A stretch of DNA of 35,075 nucleotides from Mariprofundaceae bacterium (GTDB lineage: Bacteria > Pseudomonadota > Zetaproteobacteria > Mariprofundales > Mariprofundaceae), in assembly GCA_030950825.1 (NCBI GenBank), contig JAUZQT010000071.1, positions 1 through 35,075 of the forward strand, given 5' to 3'. Position numbers and translations under genes: made by a program. The first letter of the stretch is position 1. Every line of letters begins with the position of its first letter. The notes beneath the pieces are model-generated. The model was given only the letters and a program-made list of their open reading frames with translations. It ran no database searches and had not been told where the DNA came from. Positions 10,716-20,218 of this stretch are shown in pieces.

Positions 10716-12242
10716 ATGAAAAACATTACATTAACGACACTCAATGCCCGCTACTCCCACACTTCGCTTGCTTTACGTTACTTGTTTGCCAATCTAAAAG
10801 AGCTTCAGCAGCACGCTGATATTGTTGAATTCACCATTAATGACAATATACAAGATATTACTGAGCAGCTACTGACTAAGCCACTGTTGGCTGAAAATGT
10901 GCGCATTATTGGTATTGGTGTTTATATATGGAACGCCATTCAGGTATCTGAACTTATTCAAACATTAAAAAAAATATCCCCCGAAACCATCATTATTCTT
11001 GGCGGCCCTGAAGTAAGTTATGATCCAATACGCATCAATATGAGTGTCGCTGATTATATTATTCGTGGTGAAGGTGAGCTTGCCTTTTATGAAGTTTGCA
11101 AAACAATTCTAAATCATCAAATGCCAGTAACAAGGGTCGTTGATGCAGGAACTGTCAGCCTTGATGCTATTGAGCTTCCCTATCGCTATTACACTGATGA
11201 GGATGTGAAAAACCGCCACATTTATGTTGAAGCATCGCGGGGCTGCCCTTTTTCTTGCGAGTTTTGCCTTTCTTCCATAGATCATCGTGTACGCAACCTA
11301 TTCATCAATCGCCTATTGGATGAATTTGAGATCCTTTGGCGACGCGGTGTACGAAATTTCAAATTTATTGATCGAACATTTAACCTAAGCCCTAAAATAT
11401 CCAATCAGATTTTGGATTTCTTTCTAACCAAAAGTGATGACTATTTTGTCCACTTTGAAGTCATCCCAGATCACTTTCCAATCAGCATCCAGCAACGCAT
11501 CAAACAATTTAAACCAGCATCATTACAATTAGAGATTGGCATTCAAACACTCAACATTGATGTGGCGGCAACCATTCAACGCAAACTGAATATTGCCAAA
11601 ATAAAAACAAACATTGCTTTTTTGGAAGAGCATACCCATGCCCATATGCACTTGGATTTGATTGTTGGCCTGCCTGGTGAAAGTTTAGAAAGTTTTGCAC
11701 AAGGCTTAAACCAACTTTGCAGCCTGACCAATGCAGAAATTCAGATTGGCATTTTAAAGAGCCTTTCTGGAACCAGTCTTTCACGGCATAATACGGTATA
11801 TAACATGGTTTATAGCGACATTCCACCCTATGATATTCTAAAAAGTGATCAGTTGAGCTTTGATGATATACAAAAAATGAAACGTTTCGCCCGTTTTTGG
11901 AACCTGTACAAAAACAGTGGAAACTTCAAAAAGAGCATCACGCTTTTATGGCCAAACAACGATGTTTTTGAACGTTTCTTTGCATTTTCTTTATGGATTT
12001 ATGCGCAAACCAATGCCACTTGGCAGATCTCTCTAGATCGCCTTGCTGCATTACTTTTTGATTATTTAATACATATAGAGCATGATGACAAACAATACAT
12101 TGCTGATTGCTTGGTACAGGATTTGATGAAAATTGAAGGTCGTGTTTTACCTGCTTTTTTACGCCCTTATACACCATACACAAGCAAAAAAACTCAAGTG
12201 AAGGCATCTGGACATAATAAACGCCAACTTCGTCACCTTTAA
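10716..12242 (+). CDS. B12-binding domain radical SAM protein (DUF4080-type C-terminus likely)
   Basis: TTLNARYSHTSLALRYL B12-binding-type N-terminus, GGPEVSYDP, radical SAM cluster ASRGCPFSCEFCLSS (CxxxCxxC), EIGIQTLN. ATG at 10716 is a better start than 10692. Confidence 0.85.
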   Translation: MKNITLTTLNARYSHTSLALRYLFANLKELQQHADIVEFTINDNIQDITEQLLTKPLLAENVRIIGIGVYIWNAIQVSELIQTLKKISPETIIILGGPEVSYDPIRINMSVADYIIRGEGELAFYEVCKTILNHQMPVTRVVDAGTVSLDAIELPYRYYTDEDVKNRHIYVEASRGCPFSCEFCLSSIDHRVRNLFINRLLDEFEILWRRGVRNFKFIDRTFNLSPKISNQILDFFLTKSDDYFVHFEVIPDHFPISIQQRIKQFKPASLQLEIGIQTLNIDVAATIQRKLNIAKIKTNIAFLEEHTHAHMHLDLIVGLPGESLESFAQGLNQLCSLTNAEIQIGILKSLSGTSLSRHNTVYNMVYSDIPPYDILKSDQLSFDDIQKMKRFARFWNLYKNSGNFKKSITLLWPNNDVFERFFAFSLWIYAQTNATWQISLDRLAALLFDYLIHIEHDDKQYIADCLVQDLMKIEGRVLPAFLRPYTPYTSKKTQVKASGHNKRQLRHL

Positions 12243-12405
12243 CCTGAATAATTCACAAATACTGTCGTGCCCTTGCTTGCCCCTTTATCCGCAACGGATT
12301 CTTTGCCAGTCGACCGTATCCACTGGTACGGCACTTCCGACAAAAAAATCGTTACTAATAAAGGTTCTTCGCAATCATCACAATGATTTATGAATTACTC
12401 AGGTT
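12241..12405. repeat. ~165-bp noncoding element bounded by near-perfect 15-bp inverted repeats (MITE-like)
   Basis: AACCTGAATAATTCA at 12241-12255 and TGAATTACTCAGGTT at 12391-12405 (14/15 as inverted repeat); internal hairpin CCGTA/TACGG at 12314-12331. Confidence 0.5.
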
Positions 12406-12419
12406 AAAGAGTAGCAATC

Positions 12420-12479
12420 AAATAACTTGTACACTTCAAACTTATTTTTATTCAGCATCAGCGTTCGTTACAAAAAAAC
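12420..12479. repeat. Diverged half copy of the 162-bp palindromic repeat found at 22193-22354
   Basis: AAATAACTTGTACACTTCAAACTTATTTTTATTCAGCATCAGCGTTCGTTACAAAAAAAC resembles AAATAACTTACGCAATTCAAACTTGTCTTTTTACCCAGCATCGGCGTTGCAAAAAAAAC at 22206 onward. Confidence 0.6.
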
Positions 12480-12481
12480 AG

Positions 12482-12510
12482 TTGCAAAACAACTTATATT
12501 CATGTATAAA
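12482..12510 (+). promoter_or_regulatory. Sigma70-like promoter for the small basic ORF
   Basis: TTGCAA (12482-12487), 17-nt spacer, TATAAA (12505-12510). Confidence 0.5.
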
Positions 12511-12555
12511 TCTACATTGACTTTTACAGCGAAAGCTGAATGTAAGGAGGCAAAA

Positions 12556-12729
12556 ATGCTCGGAAGACACCAAAAGACAACAGGCGAAGAAACAACCCTT
12601 ATTAAAGTACAATGGAGAAAGCTCCGTACTTGGCATCTGAATGAGAAAAAACGCCTGAAAAGAGCTATGAACAAACGTTTTAGACAGGAAGGAAAAAGAG
12701 AAATTTTATTCAACCAAGTTTCTGCCTAA
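12556..12729 (+). CDS. Small highly basic protein (57 aa), unknown function
   Basis: MLGRHQKTTGEETTLIKVQWRKLRTWHLNEKKRLKRAMNKRFRQEGKREILFNQVSA; strong RBS TAAGGAGGC before ATG 12556; promoter-like boxes upstream and intrinsic terminator downstream. The longer ORF start at 12427 lies upstream of the predicted promoter. Confidence 0.6.
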   Translation: MLGRHQKTTGEETTLIKVQWRKLRTWHLNEKKRLKRAMNKRFRQEGKREILFNQVSA

Positions 12730-12789
12730 ATTTTCTCTGCATAAACTTAACCCTCACCCGTATTATTCACGAATATTACGCGTAAAGAA

Positions 12790-12814
12790 GCCTCGCTGAT
12801 GCGGGGCTTTTTTT
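12790..12814 (+). terminator. Intrinsic terminator
   Basis: GCCTCGC-TGAT-GCGGGGC stem (one G-T pair) followed by seven T. Confidence 0.75.
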
Positions 12815-13001
12815 GGCTATGTCGCAAACCCCTGTTGAAACTGTCCAGTTTTTCCCAGCGTGCTGGGTTAAGTCCATGCCTTCTGGAAGGCGAATGCCGC
12901 AGCAGTCCTCATTTTGAATTTTAAGCCTGCTTGTGTGTTTTGCCCAACATCAACAGTTAATTTACTTTCCATTAAGCCTCCAAAATAATGTCATTTGTAT
13001 A

Positions 13002-13216
13002 GTAACTATTCAGCTCACTATTGACTTTATCCGATATACCCCATGTGTCGGTCATTCTCGTACTTCGACAAGCTCAGTAAACAGGATGCTGAGCTTGTCG
13101 AAGCACAAGGATCCATTGATAACCACGATTTTCATCATGGACTCCCAATACAAGCACTTGGGATGAACTGTGCATAGAGTCAAGTTGGGCATCTTGTTAG
13201 CATGCTAAATAGTTAC
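13002..13216. repeat. Composite intergenic repeat element with 13-bp imperfect inverted ends, containing a perfect 15-bp inverted repeat
   Basis: GTAACTATTCAGC (13002-13014) versus GCTAAATAGTTAC (13204-13216), 12/13 inverted; inside CTTCGACAAGCTCAG (13063-13077) / CTGAGCTTGTCGAAG (13089-13103) and TCCCAA-TACAAGCAC-TTGGGA (13143-13163). Confidence 0.5.
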
Positions 13217-13450
13217 AATAAGCTAACTCTGTCATCATCGCTAAAAAAGACATCTTCTCGTCTGTTTCCACGTTAAGTAATATGATTTAAAGGGTAGCGT
13301 CCCCTTTGTGCTTTATTGACAAGAGTTCTCAAGAAAGTATGAGACCCCACCTGCACAATTAGGATGCAAATGCGCGAAACAAGACCTGACCCCATCTGTG
13401 TGACCCATCTGCTATAGGCCAGCAGAATTGGATGGTTGTCGTGCACGTTT

Positions 13451-15622
13451 CTACGCTTGTTGAATCTCAGATACGACTTTCTTTATTTTTTTGTAGGATG
13501 TTGGTTTGCTCAATATTTCAATCGGAAGGGCGCTGCCTTGCTGAAGTTTCTTTGCATCCGCATAGGCTGTAATCATAAGGATCGGGAGCTGTGCGTTATA
13601 CTGGTAAATAAGGTTGCTAAGATCCATGCCGTCCATGCCAGGCATGCGAAAATCAGTGACCAACATGTCGAATGCTTTGTCCTTCTCTTTTATAGCCTGC
13701 TGGAAGAGTATTAAGGCTGCTTCGCCACTTTCCGCAGTGGTGACTTGCAGGCCGATACGTTCAAGGAAATGCTGGTGTACATGCAAAACTTCAGGGCTAT
13801 CGTCTACCAAAAGTATGCGCCAAGGTTTAATGTTTTGGGGCACTTCTTCTGAATTCGATTGTGGCGTTGGTGTGGTTGCCTTTTCAATGCTGTTTGGCGC
13901 TAGGCTTACCTCATGCTCTAAAGGAAGGCCTGTTTCTTCTTGAGAATCTTCAGTTTGAGAACCTTCAGCTCGAGGCTCGGCCAGCATAGGCGGGAATGTG
14001 ATGTTGATTTGAGTGCCTTTACCCAGTGTGGATTGAATGTCAAATTCACCACGGTGATTGCGAACAATGCGCTGTACCATAGCCAGTCCCAAGCCAGTCC
14101 CCCCCTCTTTTGAACGCGATGTCCAAAAGGTCTTGGTTACTTTGGGAATGTCTTCTGCAGCAATACCTTTGCCTTCATCACTGACGCAAATGTGAAGTGC
14201 TGGGGCATCATGAGCGGCCAATTTATGATGCATGTCGGTATATAGTCGGATATTGATACAGCCAGCTGTCTGCATTGATTCTGTAGCATTCTTGATGAGA
14301 TTCATTAAAATTTGTTCTAATTGTGTTGGATTGATGGCAATGGATGGTAGATTTTTTTCGACATCAAGATGCAATTGAATGTGTGCAGGCAACTGAACGC
14401 GTAAGAGGTTTGTGATGCTTGTTAACGATTGATGCATGGCCTGGCTATCTATGGATTTATCGCCCTCGTTTGGCGTGTTGAGTGTCAAAAGATGAGTGAT
14501 CATGTTTGAGCCACGTTCGCCTGCATCAATAATCAAACCCAATTGCCTGGCAATATCTTGATCTTCCACCGTAAACTGCATAACTTCAGCTGTACCAATC
14601 ACACTGGTGAGGACATTGCGAAAATCATGCACAATACCTGCCACAAGGGTGCTCATATGACCATCATGCATGTTTTTTTGCATTTCAGAACGCATGGACT
14701 CGTTTTTGGTGATATCAAGTAAAAAACAGATTCCAACAGTTTTTCCATGAATATCTAAGTTACTGCTTTGCCCAATCATTTGTAACAGCGCTCCATGACT
14801 GTTGCGGCCACGAATATAAAACTGTTGGGATTCAATCAAAGGGGAGGTGAAGCTTTTGAGGCAGGCTTGAGTGACTTCATGCCTATCCTCCATGAGGGCA
14901 ATGATATCCACTTTTTCTCCAACAAGCCTGGTGGCATCTTTGCAATAAACCTGTTGCATGGCGGTGTTGACATAGGTGATATGCGGCACATCTTGATTGA
15001 TCTGCTCGAATATAAACACGGGTATAGGGCTATGATTTAAAAAGCCAAAGGCTGATTCTTTTGCCTTCTCTTTTTCGTGAAATGACACTCTAGCATGGCG
15101 ACTTACGATATAGATGTAGTATGGTATAACAATTAACGATAATACTTGCAGTAGCAAGAGTGGAAAGTCGAGCGTTTGTTGTAAAATATAATAGGAGAAG
15201 GCACAGCTGAATAAAAATGAAAGCAATGCCAAGGTCTGTGCGTATAGCAGTATGCTGTCACCAAAACGAATACCATTGCTCATCATCATCATGAAATAAA
15301 ATAAAAAGATACCACTATGCTGACCGCCATCAACGATGATTCCAATGGTAATCAACAGGGCATCCAGTATGGGAGATACGATGAGACGAACAGTGCAAAG
15401 TGGGCGACGAGAAATATTGAGCAGTGTATAAACTTGCCAGCCGATATAAATGAGTATGATGCCGACATACCAGGTTTGGTATGTCGCTGTTACGCCACTG
15501 TGGAAATGAACGTATAAAACGCCAAAAATAATCGCAATAAGGCGAGTCCATGTTTGTTGCCGTTGATTCGGGATCAAATCCTGTGTGTGTGTTGGCAGTG
15601 AGCGAACCATCCAGTGATACAA
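13451..15622 (-). CDS. Membrane hybrid sensor histidine kinase with PAS, HisKA/HATPase and C-terminal receiver domain
   Basis: Multi-TM N-terminus, PAS-like segment (SPIPVFIFEQINQDVPHITYVN), H-box GIVHDFRNVLTSVIG, N-box NLIKNATESM, GGTGLGLAMVQRIV, REC ILLVDDSPEVLHVHQ...LVTDFRMPGMDGMDL. Confidence 0.9.
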   Translation of the reverse strand: MYHWMVRSLPTHTQDLIPNQRQQTWTRLIAIIFGVLYVHFHSGVTATYQTWYVGIILIYIGWQVYTLLNISRRPLCTVRLIVSPILDALLITIGIIVDGGQHSGIFLFYFMMMMSNGIRFGDSILLYAQTLALLSFLFSCAFSYYILQQTLDFPLLLLQVLSLIVIPYYIYIVSRHARVSFHEKEKAKESAFGFLNHSPIPVFIFEQINQDVPHITYVNTAMQQVYCKDATRLVGEKVDIIALMEDRHEVTQACLKSFTSPLIESQQFYIRGRNSHGALLQMIGQSSNLDIHGKTVGICFLLDITKNESMRSEMQKNMHDGHMSTLVAGIVHDFRNVLTSVIGTAEVMQFTVEDQDIARQLGLIIDAGERGSNMITHLLTLNTPNEGDKSIDSQAMHQSLTSITNLLRVQLPAHIQLHLDVEKNLPSIAINPTQLEQILMNLIKNATESMQTAGCINIRLYTDMHHKLAAHDAPALHICVSDEGKGIAAEDIPKVTKTFWTSRSKEGGTGLGLAMVQRIVRNHRGEFDIQSTLGKGTQINITFPPMLAEPRAEGSQTEDSQEETGLPLEHEVSLAPNSIEKATTPTPQSNSEEVPQNIKPWRILLVDDSPEVLHVHQHFLERIGLQVTTAESGEAALILFQQAIKEKDKAFDMLVTDFRMPGMDGMDLSNLIYQYNAQLPILMITAYADAKKLQQGSALPIEILSKPTSYKKIKKVVSEIQQA

Positions 15623-15871
15623 AATACAGTTTTTCAGTGTGCCCTCCCATGGGATTGTAATAGAAAAACAGCTATTTTCACCCCTTATAGTCAGTGATGT
15701 GCATTACGTTTTATGGAACAAATAAGGTCAGCGCGCTAAATAGTTACTATTCAATTCTAGTATAGACCATATGTCGGCGTTAGCTAGCCTAAATTATTCA
15801 GGTTGGGTGATTTCTAAGCCATGGCAGGGTATAGTGCGCGAAATCTTGAATAATCAGGTTTGGAGTTTTCA

Positions 15872-16642
15872 ATGTTGTATGTTGCTGTGCGAGCTGCCCG
15901 TAAGGCAGGTGATTTCATTGCGCGAAGTTTTGACGAACGTTCGGGTTTGAAAATTCAGGAAAAGAAAGATAGAGATTTTGTGACTGACGTGGATAAGAAA
16001 GCCGAAAATCTTATTCTAAACGAAATTCGCAGACATTACCCAGATCATGGTATTGTTGCTGAAGAATCGGAGCGCACCAATCCCAATGCCTCAATCCAGT
16101 GGTATGTTGATCCGCTGGATGGCACTACTAATTTTATTCATGGCTATCCTCATTTTGCGGTGTCTATTTCGGCGTGGCGTGATGGCAAGCCTTTTTTGGC
16201 CGTGATTCATGACCCTATCAAGGATGAAACCTTTGAAGCGCAACGCGGCAATGGTGCCTTTTTAAATCGCCGTCGCCTGCGCGTGGCTAGCGCTGGAAGG
16301 GTTAGCCATGCCATTTTTGCGTCTGGTTTGCCGCCGTACCGTCGGCGTACACAAATGGATTCTTTTATGAAACGCATGGATGTTTGTATGCGCGAAGCGG
16401 AGGGCTATCGCAGAGGTGGATCTGCCGCTTTGGATCTGGCCTATGTTGCAGCTGGGCGCTTGGATGCTTATTGGGAAGGCGGCCTGTGTGCTTGGGATAT
16501 TGCAGCAGGTATACTGTTGGTTCAAGAGGCTGGTGGCATTGTAACTGACTTGGATGGGGCTAGTGTCGACCTTGAAAAAGGGGATGTTTTATGTGCTAAT
16601 GGCATATTGCATCGGCAGTTTTTATCGTTGTTGAAACTATAA
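15872..16642 (+). CDS. suhB: Inositol-1-monophosphatase family protein
   Basis: DRDFVTDVDKKAE, IVAEESE, YVDPLDGTTNFIHGYPHFAVSIS, CAWDIAAGILLVQEAGG motifs. ATG 15872 preferred over TTG 15860. Confidence 0.9.
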   Translation: MLYVAVRAARKAGDFIARSFDERSGLKIQEKKDRDFVTDVDKKAENLILNEIRRHYPDHGIVAEESERTNPNASIQWYVDPLDGTTNFIHGYPHFAVSISAWRDGKPFLAVIHDPIKDETFEAQRGNGAFLNRRRLRVASAGRVSHAIFASGLPPYRRRTQMDSFMKRMDVCMREAEGYRRGGSAALDLAYVAAGRLDAYWEGGLCAWDIAAGILLVQEAGGIVTDLDGASVDLEKGDVLCANGILHRQFLSLLKL

Positions 16643-16732
16643 AAACGATTCGGCTTGTTCTTGATTTCCCTATTAATGCCGAAGTTTTGTGATGTAGGTT
16701 TTATGATGTAGGTTTTATGAGGTTCTCTTGCG

Positions 16733-17533
16733 ATGAATAAAGCAGATGCTATAAATAATTTACTTTGTATTGATGTGGGTAACACCCAAATGGTTTTTGG
16801 ATTGTATCAATATGGTGAACTTATTTCACATTGGCGTTTATCCACGAGTGCGCATATCACCAGTGATGAGTTAAGCTGGCAGCTGTATGGCATGTTCTCC
16901 CAATTTGAACATGAAGCAAAATCCATTGATGGGACCATGGTTGCAAGTGTTGTTCCTCATTTGGATAGGGTGCTGCGTGAAGCCTGCATGCAAGTCTGTG
17001 CATGCCAAGTTTCCTTTATTGGTGATCGTGATGTTAAAACAGGCATGGCTGTTGATTATAAAAACCCGCGTGAGGTTGGGGCTGACCGTATTGCCAATGC
17101 GATTGCAGCGCGTGAAGACTATGGTTACCCAGCGATTGTTCTGGATTGTGGTACAGCAACAACATTCGATCTGATTAATGATCGAGGCCATTATGCTGGC
17201 GGGCTTATTATTCCAGGCATGGATATTGCCCTTGCTGCTTTGTGTAAACGTGCTGCAAAATTGCCTGAGGTGTCTGTTGTTGCGACAACAACGCTGATTG
17301 GCAGGGATACCATTAGTAGTATGCAGGCTGGAAGTTATTGGGCTTCAGTGGATGGTTTGTCGGGAATTATTCAACGCCTGCATGCCCTTGATATATATCG
17401 TGATGCACCAGTTATTGCCACTGGTGGCTTGGCTTCCCGTATTTATGATGATATGCCCAGTATTAGCAGCCTGGAACCCCACTTAACCTTGAATGGCTTG
17501 TATATCTTGTGCAAACGTCACTTTTCAGCATGA
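16733..17533 (+). CDS. coaX: Type III pantothenate kinase
   Basis: LLCIDVGNTQMVFGLY, NPREVGADRIANAIAA, VLDCGTATTFDLI, GGLIIPGMDIALAAL. Confidence 0.94.
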   Translation: MNKADAINNLLCIDVGNTQMVFGLYQYGELISHWRLSTSAHITSDELSWQLYGMFSQFEHEAKSIDGTMVASVVPHLDRVLREACMQVCACQVSFIGDRDVKTGMAVDYKNPREVGADRIANAIAAREDYGYPAIVLDCGTATTFDLINDRGHYAGGLIIPGMDIALAALCKRAAKLPEVSVVATTTLIGRDTISSMQAGSYWASVDGLSGIIQRLHALDIYRDAPVIATGGLASRIYDDMPSISSLEPHLTLNGLYILCKRHFSA

Positions 17534-18183
17534 AAAATATATTGGTTTTGATGATATTGGGCGTTACATCGGGATTGACATGGCAAGCTTGGAACCCACC
17601 AGAGATACAAACGCAGTTGAGACAAAATCGCTTACTTATTCCTGATATACAAGCGCCAGAAGAAACGTTATGGCGTGTTGTAACCCGTCGCATGGTTTGG
17701 AAACAAGCTGTTGCGGATATGAAAAATAGATTATTAAAAGAAGGTTTTGAGCCCGAACAGATTCAGCGGCGCGAGCCCGTTGAATTACATGCCTTTGATG
17801 ATCCTCGGACATTTAAAACACAAGCCGAAGCAAGAAAAGTGAAAGCTATGTGGGAAGAAAAAGGCATTGAAGCGGATGTTCTCAAACATCAAACGGATAA
17901 TAATAAAAGTGTTTTTAAGGTCGGTCTTGGGCGTTTCTATATCAGTGAATATGCTGAAAGAACGCAGGATCAGATTAAAAAAACCAAGCAAGCTTATAGC
18001 TATGAACGGCGCACGATTCGTATTCCGAGTTATCATTTTGTATTTCCTGCCATGCATCAAGACAAGGCTGAAAGCCTATGGAAAAGGTTGCAAAATATAG
18101 GGGTAACGGATCCAGTGATTGTTCAGCAGCGCGAATTTGATAAACTTTATACCAGCAAATCAGCGAATCGATCAAATAAATAA
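17530..18183 (+). CDS. SPOR-like domain protein with N-terminal membrane anchor/signal
   Basis: ATG at 17530 overlaps the coaX 3' end; single hydrophobic N-terminus; [61 protein letters not shown] resembles SPOR repeats. Confidence 0.6.
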   Translation: MKNILVLMILGVTSGLTWQAWNPPEIQTQLRQNRLLIPDIQAPEETLWRVVTRRMVWKQAVADMKNRLLKEGFEPEQIQRREPVELHAFDDPRTFKTQAEARKVKAMWEEKGIEADVLKHQTDNNKSVFKVGLGRFYISEYAERTQDQIKKTKQAYSYERRTIRIPSYHFVFPAMHQDKAESLWKRLQNIGVTDPVIVQQREFDKLYTSKSANRSNK

Positions 18184-19265
18184 TCTGCATCTTGTGGGCC
18201 AGGGCTGGCCTCAGGGTGATATTGCACTGAAAAGACAGATTTATCTTTCACGCATAATCCTTCAATGGTTCCATCAAATAAAGAACGGTGGGTAATTTCA
18301 ACATTGCTAGGAATGGCATCGTCGGATACGGCAAAGCCATGGTTTTGGCTGGTAATTTCAATTTTCCCTGTGGTTTCATCTTTGACGGGATGATTGCCAC
18401 CACGATGTCCAAATTTCAGTTTAAATGTTTGTAAGCCTAAAGCTTGCGATAACAGTTGGTGCCCCATGCAAATGCCAAAGATCGGTGTGTCAGTATCCAA
18501 TAAGGCACGAATAGTATCCACTGCATAAGCCACGGCAGATGGATCACCTGGGCCATTGGATAAAAATATTCCATCAGGATTCATTGCCAAGACTTCTTCA
18601 GCAGAGGTTTGTGCTGGCACAATGGAAACTTTTATTCCACGATCTGCCAACTTCCGAAAAATATTGCGCTTGCAGCCAAAGTCAAATGCCACAACATGTT
18701 TGTTTATCGTCGGTTTTGTATAGGCTGCACGATCAAGGTTATAGGTTCCTTGCTGCCATGTTGAAACATGATCACAACTCACTTGCCCTACCAAATCACG
18801 ACCTTCCAGCCCAATCCAACCCCTAGCTTTTGTCACCGCATCTTCGTCCGACATACCATCTGAAACAATCACGCCATGTTGTGCGCCATGGTTACGCAAG
18901 TGCCGAACCAAGGCTCGTGTATCAATATCTGCAATGCCAACCACTGATTTGCTACTTAGCCAGCTAGCCAAGTCTTGCTCGGATCGGTAATTTGATGTTT
19001 GACGTGCAGGTGCTCGCACAATCAAGCCGCGCACAGCGATATTATCAGATTCCATATCCTGCGCATTGACACCCACATTACCAATATGTGGGTAGGTGAA
19101 TGTCATGATTTGATCCGTATAAGAAGGATCTGTTAGAATTTCTTGGTAACCAGTCAGTGATGTATTAAAGCAGACTTCGCCGACGGTATGCCCTATTTTT
19201 CCCAATGCCACGCCTCGAAAAATACGACCATCTGCCAATGCTAAAATTGCCTGTGTGTCACTCAT
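18147..19265 (-). CDS. carA: Carbamoyl-phosphate synthase small subunit
   Basis: [33 protein letters not shown] glutaminase motif, [20 protein letters not shown]. Confidence 0.96.
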   Translation of the reverse strand: MSDTQAILALADGRIFRGVALGKIGHTVGEVCFNTSLTGYQEILTDPSYTDQIMTFTYPHIGNVGVNAQDMESDNIAVRGLIVRAPARQTSNYRSEQDLASWLSSKSVVGIADIDTRALVRHLRNHGAQHGVIVSDGMSDEDAVTKARGWIGLEGRDLVGQVSCDHVSTWQQGTYNLDRAAYTKPTINKHVVAFDFGCKRNIFRKLADRGIKVSIVPAQTSAEEVLAMNPDGIFLSNGPGDPSAVAYAVDTIRALLDTDTPIFGICMGHQLLSQALGLQTFKLKFGHRGGNHPVKDETTGKIEITSQNHGFAVSDDAIPSNVEITHRSLFDGTIEGLCVKDKSVFSVQYHPEASPGPQDADYLFDRFADLLV

Positions 19266-19330
19266 GCGCATATACCTCAGAAAAAGACTCGCCGCAGGGT
19301 ATGAAAAACGCCGTTAAAAGTCGAGCAACA

Positions 19331-20218
19331 TCACGCATTTTCCATACTATCAGGGGAAACCAGCCGAGCTGTCGCAATCAATGCTCCCAAGCAGCCTAAA
19401 AATGCACCACCCGCTAATAACGGAAACAATAAGCTGGCAATATGCAGCTCAATAGCTGAATCTGCCAGCCATTCACTGCTTCCCCAAACCCAAGGCCACA
19501 GCAATAACCAAGCAAGTAGGCCTGCTGTAGCACCCAAAAGCATGCCTTCCAATACAAATGGCATACGTACAAACCATTCTTTGGCTCCCATAAGGCGCAT
19601 CAAATGCACTTCATCGGCGCGTGCCAATAAAATCATGCGCAATGTATTGGATACAATCAGCGACATGGCTAAAATTAATAAGACTGTGGCAAACCATACA
19701 AATTGTTCGATTTTGTTTAAAATATCACGCATACTTAATAATTTTAATTCATCCTGATTGATATCTGCATGTGTGCGTTTTACAACATCACGCACATCAT
19801 CAATAACAAAATGGTTTTCTTCATGTTTCAATAGATGTACAAGCAATGTTTCTGGCAAACGCTCGGCCAGCGTATCAACATTGAGTTGGCTGCCGCCCAA
19901 CCATTGTTGCATCCATTCTGCTGAATTTTCACGTGCTACATAACTTACTTTTTGCACGCCATCCACGGCTTCTAAATTTTCCTGTAAAGCCTTGAGTTCT
20001 TTTTTGTGTTCTTGGGGTAAATAAACATGCAATACGACTTGTTGCTGCCATGCTCCAACCCATTGCCCTGTTGCCTGTAAACCCATCCACACCGAACCCA
20101 AAGCCCAAAGCGATACAGCCACAATGATTAAAGCTAGGTATTGGTGAATGCCAAAGGGGGGAATATTCATACCACCTGGAAGGTGAATGTTGACGGGTTC
20201 ATTTTTTTTAACGGGCAT
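19331..20218 (-). CDS. ftsX: Cell division protein FtsX (permease-like)
   Basis: N-terminal TM, VVLHVYLPQEHKKELKALQENLEAVDGV, C-terminal TM bundle with RLMGAKEWFVRMPFVLEGMLLG; adjacent to ftsE. Confidence 0.9.
   Translation of the reverse strand: MPVKKNEPVNIHLPGGMNIPPFGIHQYLALIIVAVSLWALGSVWMGLQATGQWVGAWQQQVVLHVYLPQEHKKELKALQENLEAVDGVQKVSYVARENSAEWMQQWLGGSQLNVDTLAERLPETLLVHLLKHEENHFVIDDVRDVVKRTHADINQDELKLLSMRDILNKIEQFVWFATVLLILAMSLIVSNTLRMILLARADEVHLMRLMGAKEWFVRMPFVLEGMLLGATAGLLAWLLLWPWVWGSSEWLADSAIELHIASLLFPLLAGGAFLGCLGALIATARLVSPDSMENA

Noticed and set aside
12468-12713. 81-aa minus-strand ORF opposite the small basic gene
   Set aside because: No RBS or promoter; the plus-strand ORF has promoter, SD and terminator signals.
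13436-13943. Plus-strand ORFs 13436..13714 and 13614..13943
   Set aside because: They are antisense to the clear receiver domain of the hybrid kinase.
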